64,000 nt of DNA from Levilinea sp. (GTDB lineage Bacteria; Chloroflexota; Anaerolineae; Anaerolineales; Anaerolineaceae): positions 1 through 64,000 of the forward strand of contig JARKPO010000017.1 in the NCBI GenBank assembly GCA_029975215.1. Reading direction: 5' to 3'. Positions 43,237 through 52,353 of this stretch are shown piece after piece. Within the stretch, counting starts at the first letter, position 1; every line of letters begins with the position of its first letter. The position numbers were made by a program, and so were the translations under genes. A model generated the notes under the pieces. That model worked only from the letters and a program-made list of their open reading frames with translations, did not search any database and was not told the DNA's origin.

Positions 43237-45066
43237 ATGAACGGATATGGCGGCAGTATCTTACGTGTCAACCTCAGCGAGGGCAAAATCACCCGTCTGC
43301 CCACCCCGACGGATGTCATCCGCGACTACATCGGCGGACGCGGTTTTGGCGCATACTTCCTTTATCATGAAGTGCCTGCCCACGCAGATCCCTTAGGCCC
43401 CGAAAACAAGCTGATCATCTCCACCGGGCCGCTTTCCGGCCTGATGATTCCCGGCGCGGGGAAATGCGACTTCACCACCAAATCACCCCTCACCGGCGGG
43501 TACGCGGGATCTTCCCTGGGCGGCCTGTTCACGGCTGAGATGAAATACGCCGGGATCGACTCGATCATCCTGGAGGGCATCAGCCCCAAACCGGTGTATC
43601 TCTTCATTGACGACCAGAAAGCTGAACTGCGCGACGCCTCGGAATATTGGGGCAAAGGCAGCATCACCGTGGAGCGCATGTTCAAAGAGAAGCTGGGAGA
43701 AGAATTCCAGGTGGCCGTCATCGGCCCCGGCGGCGAAAACCTGGTGTCTTACGCCAGCATCAACCACGATTACGGCCGCGAGGCCGGGCGCGGCGGCGTG
43801 GGCGCGGTGATGGGCTCCAAGCGCCTCAAAGCCATCGTCCTGCACGGCACGCAGTCGGTGCAGGTGGCCGATCTGGCGGGCTACCGCAAGGCCGGCATGG
43901 CCCTGTTTAAAGCCTGCAAGGATTCCGACGGTCTGAAACCCTGGCAGGATTACGGCACCACCATCGTCACCAGCTGGTGCGACGAGGTCGGCGCGCTGCC
44001 CACGCGCAATTTCAGTGCCGGTTCCTTCGAGGGCGGCCCCAACCTGTACGGGCCGGTGATGCGCGAACAGATCGTCATCACCGACAAAGGTTGCTTTGGC
44101 TGCCCTTCGCCCTGCGGCAAATACAGCCGTATGAAGCGGTATAACAGCACGGTGGAAGGCCCCGAATACGAAACCATCGGCATGTTAGGCTCCAACCTGG
44201 GCATCGCTGACATCCAGGATGTGGCCCAGGCCAATTTACTTTGCGACGAGCTGGGCATTGACACCATCTCCGCCGGCAGCGCCATCGGCTGGGCGATGGA
44301 ATGCTTTGAAAAAGGCATCCTCACCCTGGAAGATACCGGCGGCCTGGAACTGCGCTTTGGCAACGTTTCTGCCGTTTTTGCGCTGCTGGAAGCCATCGCC
44401 AAGCGGCAGGGTCTGGGCGCGCTGCTGGCCCAGGGCGTCAAAGCCGCGGCCAAACAGGTGGGGCAGGGCAGCGAAAAATTCGCCATCCATGTCAAAGGCA
44501 TGGAGCAGTCCGCCTACGCTACTCACAACGCCACCGCCATGCTGCTGGCCTACATGACCTGCGACGTCGGCGCGCACCACAACCGTTCCTGGGCCATCAC
44601 CTACGACCTGCAGGTGGGCCGCGATCGTGTGGTCCCCGAAAAAGTGGCCCGCATCATCTGGCTGCAGGACTTCCGCCCCATGTTCGATGTCTTTGGCAGC
44701 TGCCGCCTGCAGTGGGTAGAGCTGGGCATTGACCGCGAGTTGTATGTCCCCGCCCTGGCCGCCGTCACCGGCGTGCAGCGCTCCTGGGAAGAGCTGGAGA
44801 AAGTGGGTGCGCGCATCTGGAACCTCAACCGCATGTTCTGGATTCGCGAAAACGAGGGCTTTGGGCGCGAATGGGATCTGCCTGCCCCGCGCTTCTATGA
44901 AGAAGCGCCCAAAACCGGCGCCACCGCCGGGCAAATCACGAGCCTGGAAGATGTGCATAAGCTCCTGGATATGTACTACGAACAGCGCGGCTGGTCTTCC
45001 GACGGCATTCCCACCGCCGCCACCCTGGAAAAGCTGGGGCTGGCTGAGCTTGTGCAGACTCTGTGA
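43237..45066 (+). CDS. Aldehyde:ferredoxin oxidoreductase (AOR family, tungsten or molybdenum)
   Basis: A 609-residue oxidoreductase that interconverts aldehydes and carboxylic acids with ferredoxin, using a bis-pterin tungsten (or Mo) cofactor. The [4Fe-4S] ligands C286, C289, C293 and C489 match the family spacing. EGPEYET (307-313) and the histidines H447/H448 (DVGAHHNRSW) match the active-site region of the Pyrococcus enzyme. The N-terminal pterin domain has GGRGFGAYFL and TKSPLTGGYAG. The length is normal. It stands between a ferredoxin gene and a MoaD-like gene that overlaps it by four bases. The natural aldehyde is unknown. Confidence 0.95.
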   Translation: MNGYGGSILRVNLSEGKITRLPTPTDVIRDYIGGRGFGAYFLYHEVPAHADPLGPENKLIISTGPLSGLMIPGAGKCDFTTKSPLTGGYAGSSLGGLFTAEMKYAGIDSIILEGISPKPVYLFIDDQKAELRDASEYWGKGSITVERMFKEKLGEEFQVAVIGPGGENLVSYASINHDYGREAGRGGVGAVMGSKRLKAIVLHGTQSVQVADLAGYRKAGMALFKACKDSDGLKPWQDYGTTIVTSWCDEVGALPTRNFSAGSFEGGPNLYGPVMREQIVITDKGCFGCPSPCGKYSRMKRYNSTVEGPEYETIGMLGSNLGIADIQDVAQANLLCDELGIDTISAGSAIGWAMECFEKGILTLEDTGGLELRFGNVSAVFALLEAIAKRQGLGALLAQGVKAAAKQVGQGSEKFAIHVKGMEQSAYATHNATAMLLAYMTCDVGAHHNRSWAITYDLQVGRDRVVPEKVARIIWLQDFRPMFDVFGSCRLQWVELGIDRELYVPALAAVTGVQRSWEELEKVGARIWNLNRMFWIRENEGFGREWDLPAPRFYEEAPKTGATAGQITSLEDVHKLLDMYYEQRGWSSDGIPTAATLEKLGLAELVQTL

Positions 45067-45287
45067 TCACCCTGCGGCCTTTGGGCGGGCTGAAGGCCCT
45101 GATTCACGATCAAAAAGAACTGCACCTGGAGGCTGCAGGCTGTTCGGTGCGCGAGGTGCTGTTGATGGCCAACATCCGCCCCGAACTGGTGGCCCTGGTG
45201 CTGGTCAACGCCCGCCCCGTGGATAAAGCCCACCGCCTGGAAGACGGCGATATCGTTCAAGTCTTGACGGTTTTTGGGGGCGGCTAG
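45063..45287 (+). CDS. MoaD/ThiS-family sulfur-carrier protein
   Basis: A 74-residue ubiquitin-fold sulfur carrier ending in VFGGG, with the terminal Gly-Gly thiocarboxylated in MoaD and ThiS. The start is a GTG that overlaps the AOR stop (GTGA), so translation is coupled. AOR genes commonly carry a dedicated MoaD copy, which is thought to supply dithiolene sulfur for the tungstopterin cofactor. The stop codon sits inside the operon terminator palindrome. Confidence 0.9.
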   Translation: MITLRPLGGLKALIHDQKELHLEAAGCSVREVLLMANIRPELVALVLVNARPVDKAHRLEDGDIVQVLTVFGGG

Positions 45288-45304
45288 CCGCCCCCACTTT
45301 TTCT
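45276..45304 (+). terminator. Rho-independent terminator of the AOR operon
   Basis: A perfect 20-base palindrome (45276-45295, stem GGGGGCGGC with GCCGCCCCC) spans the MoaD stop codon and is followed by ACTTTTTCTT. The next gene's start codon lies only two bases after the T-tract. Confidence 0.9.
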
Positions 45305-45305
45305 T

Positions 45306-45830
45306 ATGCCTTCTGTCCCCCCATCCTTTGCGCTGCGCCCGCTGACCCCCGCCGATCAGAATTGGATCCGCGAGCTGATGTTGTACGCCATCTACGTGCC
45401 CCCCGGCACGCCCCCGCCCGACCGGGCGTTACTGGACGAGCCGCGCATCGCCGCCTATTACCAAAACTGGGGCCGCGCGGGTGATTTTGGTTTCGCTGGG
45501 CTGGCAGGTGAAGACGGCGCGCAGCCGGTGGGGGCGGTTTGGCTGCGTCTGTTCCCCGCCGAGGCCCCCGGCTACGGAAGCGTATCCCCCGATATCCCCG
45601 AACTCTCCATCGCCCTCACCCCGCCGTACCGCGGGCAGGGGCTGGGCACGCGTCTGCTGACCGCCGCGCTGGACGAAGCCGCCCGGCGCGGCTTTACGGC
45701 TGTTTCCCTCAGCGTCTCCCCGCCCAACCCCGCCCTGCACCTGTACACCCGCGCGGGATTTGAGCCGGTGCACAGCGAAGATGATTCGATCGTCATGCTG
45801 CGCCGCCTGCTGCCCCCCGCCCGCGCCTGA
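45306..45830 (+). CDS. GNAT-family acetyltransferase
   Basis: A 174-residue acetyltransferase with the acetyl-CoA loop LTPPYRGQGLGTRLLTAAL and the C-terminal NPALHLYTRAGF. The N-terminus RPLTPADQNWIREL is typical of RimI-like proteins. It starts two bases after the AOR operon's terminator with no visible ribosome binding site, so expression must come from read-through or from an unusual initiation. The acceptor is unknown. Confidence 0.85.
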   Translation: MPSVPPSFALRPLTPADQNWIRELMLYAIYVPPGTPPPDRALLDEPRIAAYYQNWGRAGDFGFAGLAGEDGAQPVGAVWLRLFPAEAPGYGSVSPDIPELSIALTPPYRGQGLGTRLLTAALDEAARRGFTAVSLSVSPPNPALHLYTRAGFEPVHSEDDSIVMLRRLLPPARA

Positions 45831-45913
45831 ACGCGCGCCCCAGCCCAGCCAACCTCCTGTATAATCAATTCATTCAGCGGTACGCCCACGTTTGCCCGAT
45901 TGGGGAAATGCGT

Positions 45914-46729
45914 ATGTCCACTCCGTTCGACCGCCGTACCCATACCGTCGTCTGCCTGGGAGACAGCATTACCCTGGGGCAAATCAGCGTCTCGTACATC
46001 TGGCCGCTGCGCGACCGCTTTGCCGGATATCCAGTGCGCTTCATTAACGCCGGGGTGAACAACGACCTGGCCTACAACCTGCTCACCCGCCTCAACCCTG
46101 TCATCCGCGAACGGCCCGATACCATTCTGGTTTTGGCCGGCACCAACGATGTGCTTTCCTCCCTTTCGGTGCCGAAGACCCTGGCCAATTTTGTCGTCAA
46201 GGGCATCTCCCGCTGGCCCAACCTGGCCTGGTATATCCACAACATGCGCCTGATCCTCAGCCGCCTGAAAGCCAGCACGCGCGCCGCCCTGGCGGTGGCC
46301 ACGCTGCCTGTCTTGGGCGAAGACCTGGATTCGCTTCCCAACCAGCGCGTGCGCCAATATAACCAGGCCCTGGCAGAGCTGACCGAGGAAATGAACATCC
46401 CCCTGCTGCCCGTATATGAGCGCATGGCTGCCGTGCTGCAGGCCGACCCGCGCCCCAAGCGCGCCTACACCCATTCCATCCTGCTGACCGCCGAAGTCAT
46501 TCTGCGCTGCAACATTCTGGGTGAACCGTTTGACCGACTGGCGGAACAGAACGGCTTCATCCTGCTGACCGACTCGGTGCATTTAAACAGCCGCGGGGCC
46601 GCCATCGTCGCTGACGAGATGGAAGCCTTTCTGCGCCGCACCCTGCCGCCCGAGCCGCCCCTCAGCGGTCTGCCGGAGGTGATCCTGCCCGTCCCAATCC
46701 CCTTCCTGCCGCCCCGTCCTCCCGATTAG
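45914..46729 (+). CDS. SGNH/GDSL-family hydrolase
   Basis: A 271-residue esterase-fold protein. Block I carries the nucleophile S18 in CLGDSITLG; block III is LVLAGTNDVL; block V has D and H in TDSVHLNSRG. All four SGNH residues are therefore present, which supports an active esterase, lipase or acyl-sugar hydrolase. There is no signal peptide. The ATG at 45914 follows GGGGA seven bases upstream; the ATG at 45908 is an alternative. A TATAAT at 45859-45864 could be its -10 box. It is followed after 22 bases by the DUF4037 gene. Confidence 0.88.
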   Translation: MSTPFDRRTHTVVCLGDSITLGQISVSYIWPLRDRFAGYPVRFINAGVNNDLAYNLLTRLNPVIRERPDTILVLAGTNDVLSSLSVPKTLANFVVKGISRWPNLAWYIHNMRLILSRLKASTRAALAVATLPVLGEDLDSLPNQRVRQYNQALAELTEEMNIPLLPVYERMAAVLQADPRPKRAYTHSILLTAEVILRCNILGEPFDRLAEQNGFILLTDSVHLNSRGAAIVADEMEAFLRRTLPPEPPLSGLPEVILPVPIPFLPPRPPD

Positions 46730-46751
46730 CCCGATCCCAAGGACTTACCCC

Positions 46752-47864
46752 ATGTCCAGCCAAAATTGGGCAGTCAGCCCGCTGCCCTTCCTCCCCGGTC
46801 AGGAACTTTGTCAGCGCTATTACCAGCAGGCCGTGCTGCCTACCCTCCAACGAGGCTTCCCCGACCTGCCGCACACCGCCGCCCTGGTGGGCTACGGCTC
46901 GGATGTGCTCGGCTACGACACCCCCCTCTCGCGCGACCACATGTGGGGGCCGCGCCTGGTGCTCTTTTTGCCCGAAGACGCCCCCCAAAGCCTGCGCACC
47001 CAGCTCTACGAAGCCCTGCGCCGCGAGCTGCCCACCCAATTTCACGGCTATCCCACCCATTTTTCCGACCCCGACGGCGAAGGCGTGCGCATCCCTACCC
47101 CCACCGCGTCCGGGCCGGTGGATCCGCTCATCGACCTCACCACCCTTTCGGCTTTCACCCAGCAGGAGCTGGGCATCACCCCCCAGCAGGCTTTGACCCC
47201 TGCCGACTGGCTGACTTTGCCGGAACAACGCCTGTTGGGCGTAACCGCTGGGCGCGTCTATCACGACGATTTGGGACTGGAATCCCTGCGCCGCCGCCTG
47301 GCCTATTACCCCGACCCCGTGTGGCGCTACCTGTTGGCCTGCCAGTGGATGCGCATCAGCCAGGAAGAGCCTTTTGTGGGCCGCACCCACAGCGCGGGCG
47401 ACGAGCTGGGTTCCCGCCTGATCACCGCCCGCCTGTGCCAGGATGTCATGCGCCTGGCCTTCCTGCTGGAACGCCGCTACGCCCCCTACAGCAAATGGTT
47501 TGGCACCGCCTTCCAGGGCCTGGAACTGGCCGCACAGCTTTCTCCCTGCTTGCAAGGCGCGTTGGAGGCCAGCGGCTTTGCCCAGCGTGAAGCTCATCTG
47601 TGCAGCGCGTATGAAACCCTGGCGCGCGCCCACAACGACCTCGGCCTGACCCCCGCCCTAGACCCCTCCTGCTCCTTTTTCCACCAACGCCCCTTCCGCG
47701 TGCTGCACGCCGAGCGCTTCGCCGCAGCCGTGCGCGAGACCATCCACGACCCCTGGCTGCGGGCTTTGCCGCTCTACGGCGGCCTGAACCAATACTGCAC
47801 CACCACCGACATCCTTGAATTTCCGGCGGCCTGGCGCCGCCTGCAAGCGCTGTACAGCGGATAA
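46752..47864 (+). CDS. DUF4037-domain protein (nucleotidyltransferase-like)
   Basis: A 370-residue protein with a DUF4037 signature: VGYGSDVLGYDTPLSRDHMWGPRL, in which a GS plus two acidic or His residues recall the minimal nucleotidyltransferase active site. The family is linked with aminoglycoside-adenylyltransferase-like folds, without known substrate. No membrane segments are seen. It is co-directional with the SGNH hydrolase (22 bases upstream) and the WD40 lipoprotein (40 bases downstream). Confidence 0.8.
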   Translation: MSSQNWAVSPLPFLPGQELCQRYYQQAVLPTLQRGFPDLPHTAALVGYGSDVLGYDTPLSRDHMWGPRLVLFLPEDAPQSLRTQLYEALRRELPTQFHGYPTHFSDPDGEGVRIPTPTASGPVDPLIDLTTLSAFTQQELGITPQQALTPADWLTLPEQRLLGVTAGRVYHDDLGLESLRRRLAYYPDPVWRYLLACQWMRISQEEPFVGRTHSAGDELGSRLITARLCQDVMRLAFLLERRYAPYSKWFGTAFQGLELAAQLSPCLQGALEASGFAQREAHLCSAYETLARAHNDLGLTPALDPSCSFFHQRPFRVLHAERFAAAVRETIHDPWLRALPLYGGLNQYCTTTDILEFPAAWRRLQALYSG

Positions 47865-47904
47865 ACGCCGCTGCTTTCTCTGCCTGTATTGTCGGGAGGA
47901 TGAT

Positions 47905-50460
47905 ATGAAACGACCTGTGCTGGCTGTGCTCCTGTTGAACCTGTGTCTGCTGGCCGCCTGCGCCCCCAAGGCCGCGGTCCTGCCCACCGCCGCAACCCGC
48001 GCCGAAGAGCTCCCATCTCAGCCGCCCGCTGCGGCGGCCCCCGCCCAACCCACCCCCGCGCGCCTGCCTTCCAACACCCCCAGCCCCGTCCTACCCACGG
48101 CGCTGCCCCTGCCCCCCTCCGGCGATTGGGCTTTGCTGCCCAAAAACGTGCATGACATGCAGCAGTTGGTTCAGCTTCAGCTCTCGTCTTTGGGCGCCAT
48201 TGCGGATATCGCCTACGCGCCGGATGGAGCCGTGCTGGCCGCCGCCGGACGCAGCGGGGTGATGCTCTTTGAGGCCGACACCCTCGCTCCCTTGCGGGCT
48301 TTGCTGCCCGCAGCCCCCTATAACGCCCTGGCCTTCAGCCCCGACGGCCGCCGCCTGGCCGCCGCGCAGGGAGATGCGGACGTGCGGGTTTGGGATCTGG
48401 CCGCGGGCGACACGGTTCTGCTGCTGCCCGAGGCGGGATACAGCGTGTACTTCTCACCCAACGGTAAGCTGCTGGCGGCTGTGACGGATGAGACCGCTTC
48501 ATCCGATTGGAACGCCCCCACCAAAACCACCCTGCGCCTGTTCGATGCCCAAACCGGCAAGCTGCTCAAGACCCTCACGGCCATCGCTCCTTTTGACAGT
48601 TGGAGCAATACCATGCCGGAGACCATCGGCGTGTTTTTCAGCGCCAACGGTCAGCGCGTTCAAACCGCCAGCAACCTGGGGGATGTGCACATCTGGGACA
48701 TTGTCAGCGGTCAGCGGCTCAATTCCTCCATCAGCAGCATCACCCGCGACCGCCTGAGCAGCGGGCGCTGTTCCGTGGAAAGCACCTACGGCAGCACCTT
48801 TCTGTTGGCCTGCTTCATCTCTTACCTCGATCCGCCCTGCACCGAAGATAACCCCAACTGCAATCCGGTGGGCAAGCTGCGCTATGAAATCGGCACCTGG
48901 GACACCAGCCAAATCAAACGCCTGTCCAACCAGATCCTCTACGATGCGCCCGGCACCTTTAACAACCTGGTGTACAACGCCGCCCGCAAAGAGATGGGCT
49001 GGCTGCAAAACGGGCAGATCCATTTTTGGAACCTGGGCAGTCCGACCCCCCAAACCCCCATCCACAGCCTGTCGCCCTGCCCCCAATGCGAGTACATGCA
49101 CATGGCCCTTGACCCCGCCAGCGGCGGGAACACCCTGGCCGTAGCCTACGGCGGCACACTGGAGGTGTGGGACGTGCCCAGCGGCCAACAACTGAGCGCG
49201 CTGAAAGGGGACACCCGCCAGATCAGCACGGCGGCCCTCGGTCAGCGCGGCGGCCTGCCCTACCTGGCCGCGGGGCTTTCGGACGGCAGCCTGGCGCTCT
49301 ACCCCCTGGGGGCGGCCTCTGACCTCGCCGCCGCGCCCGACCCCACCGCATCCCGCGCCGCCCACCCCAAAATGGTGCGCCGCCTGGCCTTCGCCGCGGA
49401 CGGACAAAGCCTGTTCAGCGCGGACGAGGACGGCGGAATTCAGCGCTCCTCCCTGAGCGACCTGAGTCTGCTGCGCACCTACCCTTCGCAGAATGACGCC
49501 TTTGCCCTGGCCCTCGCCAGCGGCATCCCGCAAGTGGTGGTGGTGGCTTCCGGCGCCTACAGCCAGGAAGCCGAGTTTCGCCTGCTCAGCCAGGAGAACG
49601 GCCAGACCCTGCGCAGCCTCGCCAGCCCATACGGCAGATTGGAGACCAGTCTGGATGGGCGCTGGCTGGCCGTGGGGTTGGATCAGCCCACCCTGTGGGA
49701 TCTGAGCACGGGCAGCATGCTGCGCCAGTTCAGCCCACCCCAGCCGGGGACGCTTTATTCCCTCGCGGTCAACACGGACGCCAGTCTGCTGGCCGCCAGT
49801 CAGGATCAGGCCTTCATCGTGTGGAACGTCAACACCCAGAAGAGCTTCTCCATCCCCACCGACGGTCCCACCGCCACGCGCCTGGCCTTCAGCCCCAACG
49901 GCTGTCTGCTGGCAGCCGGGGATGCGGGCGGCTATATCCGTATGATTGATTTGAAAACGCAGAGCGTGGCGGCCCAATGGCAGGCGCACCTCAGCCCCCT
50001 GGGCGGCCTGCAGTTCAGCGCAGACGGACGCCTGCTGCTCAGTCTGGGCAGCGACGGCACCGTCCGCGTGTGGGGCCAGCCCGGCGCACATCTGCTGCCT
50101 GCCGGTTCAGCCCCGGCCAGCCCGGCCTGTCAAATCTCTGGCCCGCCGCTCACCTCCACTCCTATCACGCCCACCCTCTCGCCCACGCCCGCCCCCGCCA
50201 CGCCCACCCCCACGCAGGTCGTCTTTTACCGCACCCTCATGCTCACCGACCCGCGTACCACCGGCGCGGACGTGCTGCAATTGCAGCAGCGGCTGCGGGC
50301 ACTGGGCTACACCGAGGTGGGCATCCCCGACGGCATCTTCGGCGAAAAAACCGACCAGGCCGTGCGCAATTTTCAGCAGCGCAGCGGTCTGGTCGTGGAC
50401 GGCGTGGTGGGGCCACTGACCTGGAAAGCCCTGTTCAGCAGCTCGGCGGTGCCGAAGTAA
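47905..50460 (+). CDS. WD40-repeat lipoprotein with C-terminal peptidoglycan-binding domain
   Basis: An 851-residue exported lipoprotein. A signal peptide ends in a lipobox (LLAAC, C about 19), then comes a Pro/Ala-rich linker (about 25-75). Residues 95-760 hold two blocks of WD40-type repeats (for example LAFSPDGRRLAAAQGDADVR, LQFSADGRLLLSLGSDGTVR), probably forming one or two beta-propellers. After a Thr/Pro-rich linker, residues about 785-851 form a peptidoglycan-binding domain (LQQRLRALGYTEVGIPDG, FGEKTDQAVRNFQQRSG). It should link a surface propeller to the wall or membrane. GGGAGGA precedes the ATG. The 3' end overlaps the convergent gene by 26 bases. Confidence 0.9.
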   Translation: MKRPVLAVLLLNLCLLAACAPKAAVLPTAATRAEELPSQPPAAAAPAQPTPARLPSNTPSPVLPTALPLPPSGDWALLPKNVHDMQQLVQLQLSSLGAIADIAYAPDGAVLAAAGRSGVMLFEADTLAPLRALLPAAPYNALAFSPDGRRLAAAQGDADVRVWDLAAGDTVLLLPEAGYSVYFSPNGKLLAAVTDETASSDWNAPTKTTLRLFDAQTGKLLKTLTAIAPFDSWSNTMPETIGVFFSANGQRVQTASNLGDVHIWDIVSGQRLNSSISSITRDRLSSGRCSVESTYGSTFLLACFISYLDPPCTEDNPNCNPVGKLRYEIGTWDTSQIKRLSNQILYDAPGTFNNLVYNAARKEMGWLQNGQIHFWNLGSPTPQTPIHSLSPCPQCEYMHMALDPASGGNTLAVAYGGTLEVWDVPSGQQLSALKGDTRQISTAALGQRGGLPYLAAGLSDGSLALYPLGAASDLAAAPDPTASRAAHPKMVRRLAFAADGQSLFSADEDGGIQRSSLSDLSLLRTYPSQNDAFALALASGIPQVVVVASGAYSQEAEFRLLSQENGQTLRSLASPYGRLETSLDGRWLAVGLDQPTLWDLSTGSMLRQFSPPQPGTLYSLAVNTDASLLAASQDQAFIVWNVNTQKSFSIPTDGPTATRLAFSPNGCLLAAGDAGGYIRMIDLKTQSVAAQWQAHLSPLGGLQFSADGRLLLSLGSDGTVRVWGQPGAHLLPAGSAPASPACQISGPPLTSTPITPTLSPTPAPATPTPTQVVFYRTLMLTDPRTTGADVLQLQQRLRALGYTEVGIPDGIFGEKTDQAVRNFQQRSGLVVDGVVGPLTWKALFSSSAVPK

Positions 50461-51355
50461 GGCTGTGAACCTCCAACGGCGCGCCTTTCTGCGGGTCCAG
50501 CACCAAGGCCAGGGCCTCCTGGGGGCAGTGGCTGACGCACACGCCGCAGCCCATACAAGCGGCAGCGTCCACCTGGGCTGTGCCCGCCGCGGCGGAGACG
50601 GCCCCAAAGGGGCACACCTCCTCGCATTCCCCGCAGCCAGCGCACAGGTCATCCTCCACCTGGGCGCGGTATCCCGAAGCGATCAGCATGGGCGTGCCGT
50701 TGCGCTGAGCCTGCATGGCCCCGCAGCAGCAGGAACAGCAGTTGCAGATGGCGTAGAAGCGGCCCAAGAGGGCTTCTTTGAAAAAGGCGTGGTGCACATG
50801 TCCGCGCCGCTCTTCGGCTTCCAACACCGCCAGGGCCTCGGCGCTGCTCACCCGCCGCGAACGCTGGGGGTGGTGTTCGATAACCATGCTGACGAAAGGC
50901 TCGCCCACAATCAGGCACACATCCAAAGGCAGGCAGGGGTTTTCACGCGCCGCGCGGCAGGGGCAGTCCAGCAGGGCCAGATGGTCGGGCATCTCCAGGA
51001 TCATATCGCGGGCGTGCTGAAAGGGGATCACCTGTTCCGGCAGGGCAGCCGCGATCGGCTCGCGCACCGTCACCCATTCGCGGGCGGACTGCAGGGGGAT
51101 GACCTTGCCGTGGTAGCCCTCCGCCCAGGCCAGGCCGCCTTTCGAAACCCCCTCCGGGGCAGCTTTGGGCGGGAACCAGCGCTGCCACAACGCCCGCAGC
51201 CGCAGCCACAATTTGGCGGGCTGGCGTGTCCCCAGGCCGTTGCCGATGTAGGTGTAGGGGAAGCGCATATAGAACCACCCGTGCAGCCATTCGGTCACGG
51301 GGTAATTCTTTTTCGCTTTGGCTCTGCGGAAAAATTCCAGGGTAGAAGGCCGCAT
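50435..51355 (-). CDS. Iron-sulfur protein with an unusual Cys-rich cluster and two ferredoxin motifs
   Basis: A 306-residue redox protein. The C-terminal domain carries two ferredoxin-type [4Fe-4S] motifs (C238, C241, C244, C248; C267, C270, C273, C277). Before it lie C131, C133, C141 and C147 and a dense CNCCSCCCG stretch (six Cys within 204-211). That Cys arrangement is seen in other uncharacterised 4Fe-4S proteins of anaerobes and may hold a further cluster. There is no signal peptide or membrane helix. The electron partners are unknown. Its 3' end overlaps the WD40 lipoprotein gene by 26 bases on the opposite strand. Confidence 0.85.
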   Translation of the reverse strand: MRPSTLEFFRRAKAKKNYPVTEWLHGWFYMRFPYTYIGNGLGTRQPAKLWLRLRALWQRWFPPKAAPEGVSKGGLAWAEGYHGKVIPLQSAREWVTVREPIAAALPEQVIPFQHARDMILEMPDHLALLDCPCRAARENPCLPLDVCLIVGEPFVSMVIEHHPQRSRRVSSAEALAVLEAEERRGHVHHAFFKEALLGRFYAICNCCSCCCGAMQAQRNGTPMLIASGYRAQVEDDLCAGCGECEEVCPFGAVSAAAGTAQVDAAACMGCGVCVSHCPQEALALVLDPQKGAPLEVHSLTSAPPSC

Positions 51356-51445
51356 GGCGTTTCCTCCGTTCGGCGGGGTCTATCCTCATTGTAGCGGGAA
51401 AACCACCCTCCGACAAGCACAGGCAGAAAAAGGAGAATCCATCCA

Positions 51446-52282
51446 ATGTCCCCTCAGCCCATGCAAACCCTTGTGATCGCCGAACGTGTGCGCCTGTGCT
51501 CCCCCCTCGAAGAAGCCCCCTATATTGAACTGGCTGCCGAGACCATCCGCCAATCCCTGCCGCTGATCGAATCCCTGTGGGGCGTTCAGCCCCCGCCCCA
51601 AACACGGGTATACCTGCACAGCAGCTGGCTGCGCGCCCTGCTGCACGGCGCGCCGCTGGATGGCAAGCTGGCGGTACTGCTGGGGCTGCCCTTTCAGTAT
51701 ATCTATCTCAACCGCCTGTGGAAGCTGGCTGGGGGCTGGACGCACCGCTTCCCGATGGTCAGCCTGGTCACGGTCAAATCGCCGCCCCACCTGCGCCAAT
51801 CCGATACAAGCCTGGGGCAAAAGCTGTTTATCAAAATCGAGGACGAGGCCGATAAATTCCGCCTCACCCTTTCCCACGAGCTGACCCACGCCTTCAGCCT
51901 GCGTCTGCGGCTGCCGCTGTGGCTGAGCGAGGGCATGGCTATGCTCACCTCAGACCGCCTGCTGGGGGTGCAGACCGTTCTGCCCGAAACGCTGGCGTTC
52001 ACCCAGCGCGCCGCCCAGCGCAAACCGCAGCGTTTTGAGGCGCGCGTTTCGCTCCGCCGGCCGGAACAGATTCTGGAAATGTACGCGCGCGGCTACTGGA
52101 TCACCCGATACCTGCTGGAACACCAGCCGGATGTGCTGCGCTCGGTTTTGGCCAAACCCATGAACCCTGCGGATCTGGAAAACCAGTTAGCCAGGGCTTT
52201 GGGATGGCCGCGCGGCCAGTTCTGGTGGCATATCAATGCGGCCGTGCTGCGCGCCTACCCGCCTGCCAGCCCCGAAGCTTAA
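51446..52282 (+). CDS. Gluzincin-type zinc metallopeptidase-like protein
   Basis: A 278-residue protein with an HExxH zinc site: H144, E145 and H148 (SHELTHAF), and a second glutamate ligand E162 (LSEGMAML), as in gluzincins (M1-like or peptidase_MA-like families). The N-terminal 140 residues do not resemble the M1 beta-domain, so it is a compact, stand-alone catalytic unit. There is no signal peptide. Substrates are unknown. AGGAG lies 11 bases upstream of the start, and a terminator follows. Confidence 0.82.
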   Translation: MSPQPMQTLVIAERVRLCSPLEEAPYIELAAETIRQSLPLIESLWGVQPPPQTRVYLHSSWLRALLHGAPLDGKLAVLLGLPFQYIYLNRLWKLAGGWTHRFPMVSLVTVKSPPHLRQSDTSLGQKLFIKIEDEADKFRLTLSHELTHAFSLRLRLPLWLSEGMAMLTSDRLLGVQTVLPETLAFTQRAAQRKPQRFEARVSLRRPEQILEMYARGYWITRYLLEHQPDVLRSVLAKPMNPADLENQLARALGWPRGQFWWHINAAVLRAYPPASPEA

Positions 52283-52286
52283 AACC

Positions 52287-52327
52287 AAAGCGCGGCTGCC
52301 GCCAAAAACCAGCCTGCCGCGCTTTTT
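52287..52327 (+). terminator. Rho-independent terminator of the metallopeptidase gene
   Basis: A 10-bp stem (AAAGCGCGGC 52287-52296 with GCCGCGCTTT 52316-52325) with a 19-base loop ends in a run of five T (52323-52327), directly after the stop codon. Confidence 0.85.
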
Positions 52328-52353
52328 GGGTCTGTGTCCCCTGGCCGCCGCAC

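Noticed and set aside
48499-50091. Antisense open frame (530 codons) over the WD40 lipoprotein
   Set aside because: The translation is compositionally odd with no domain; the plus-strand gene has signal peptide, repeats and a C-terminal domain.
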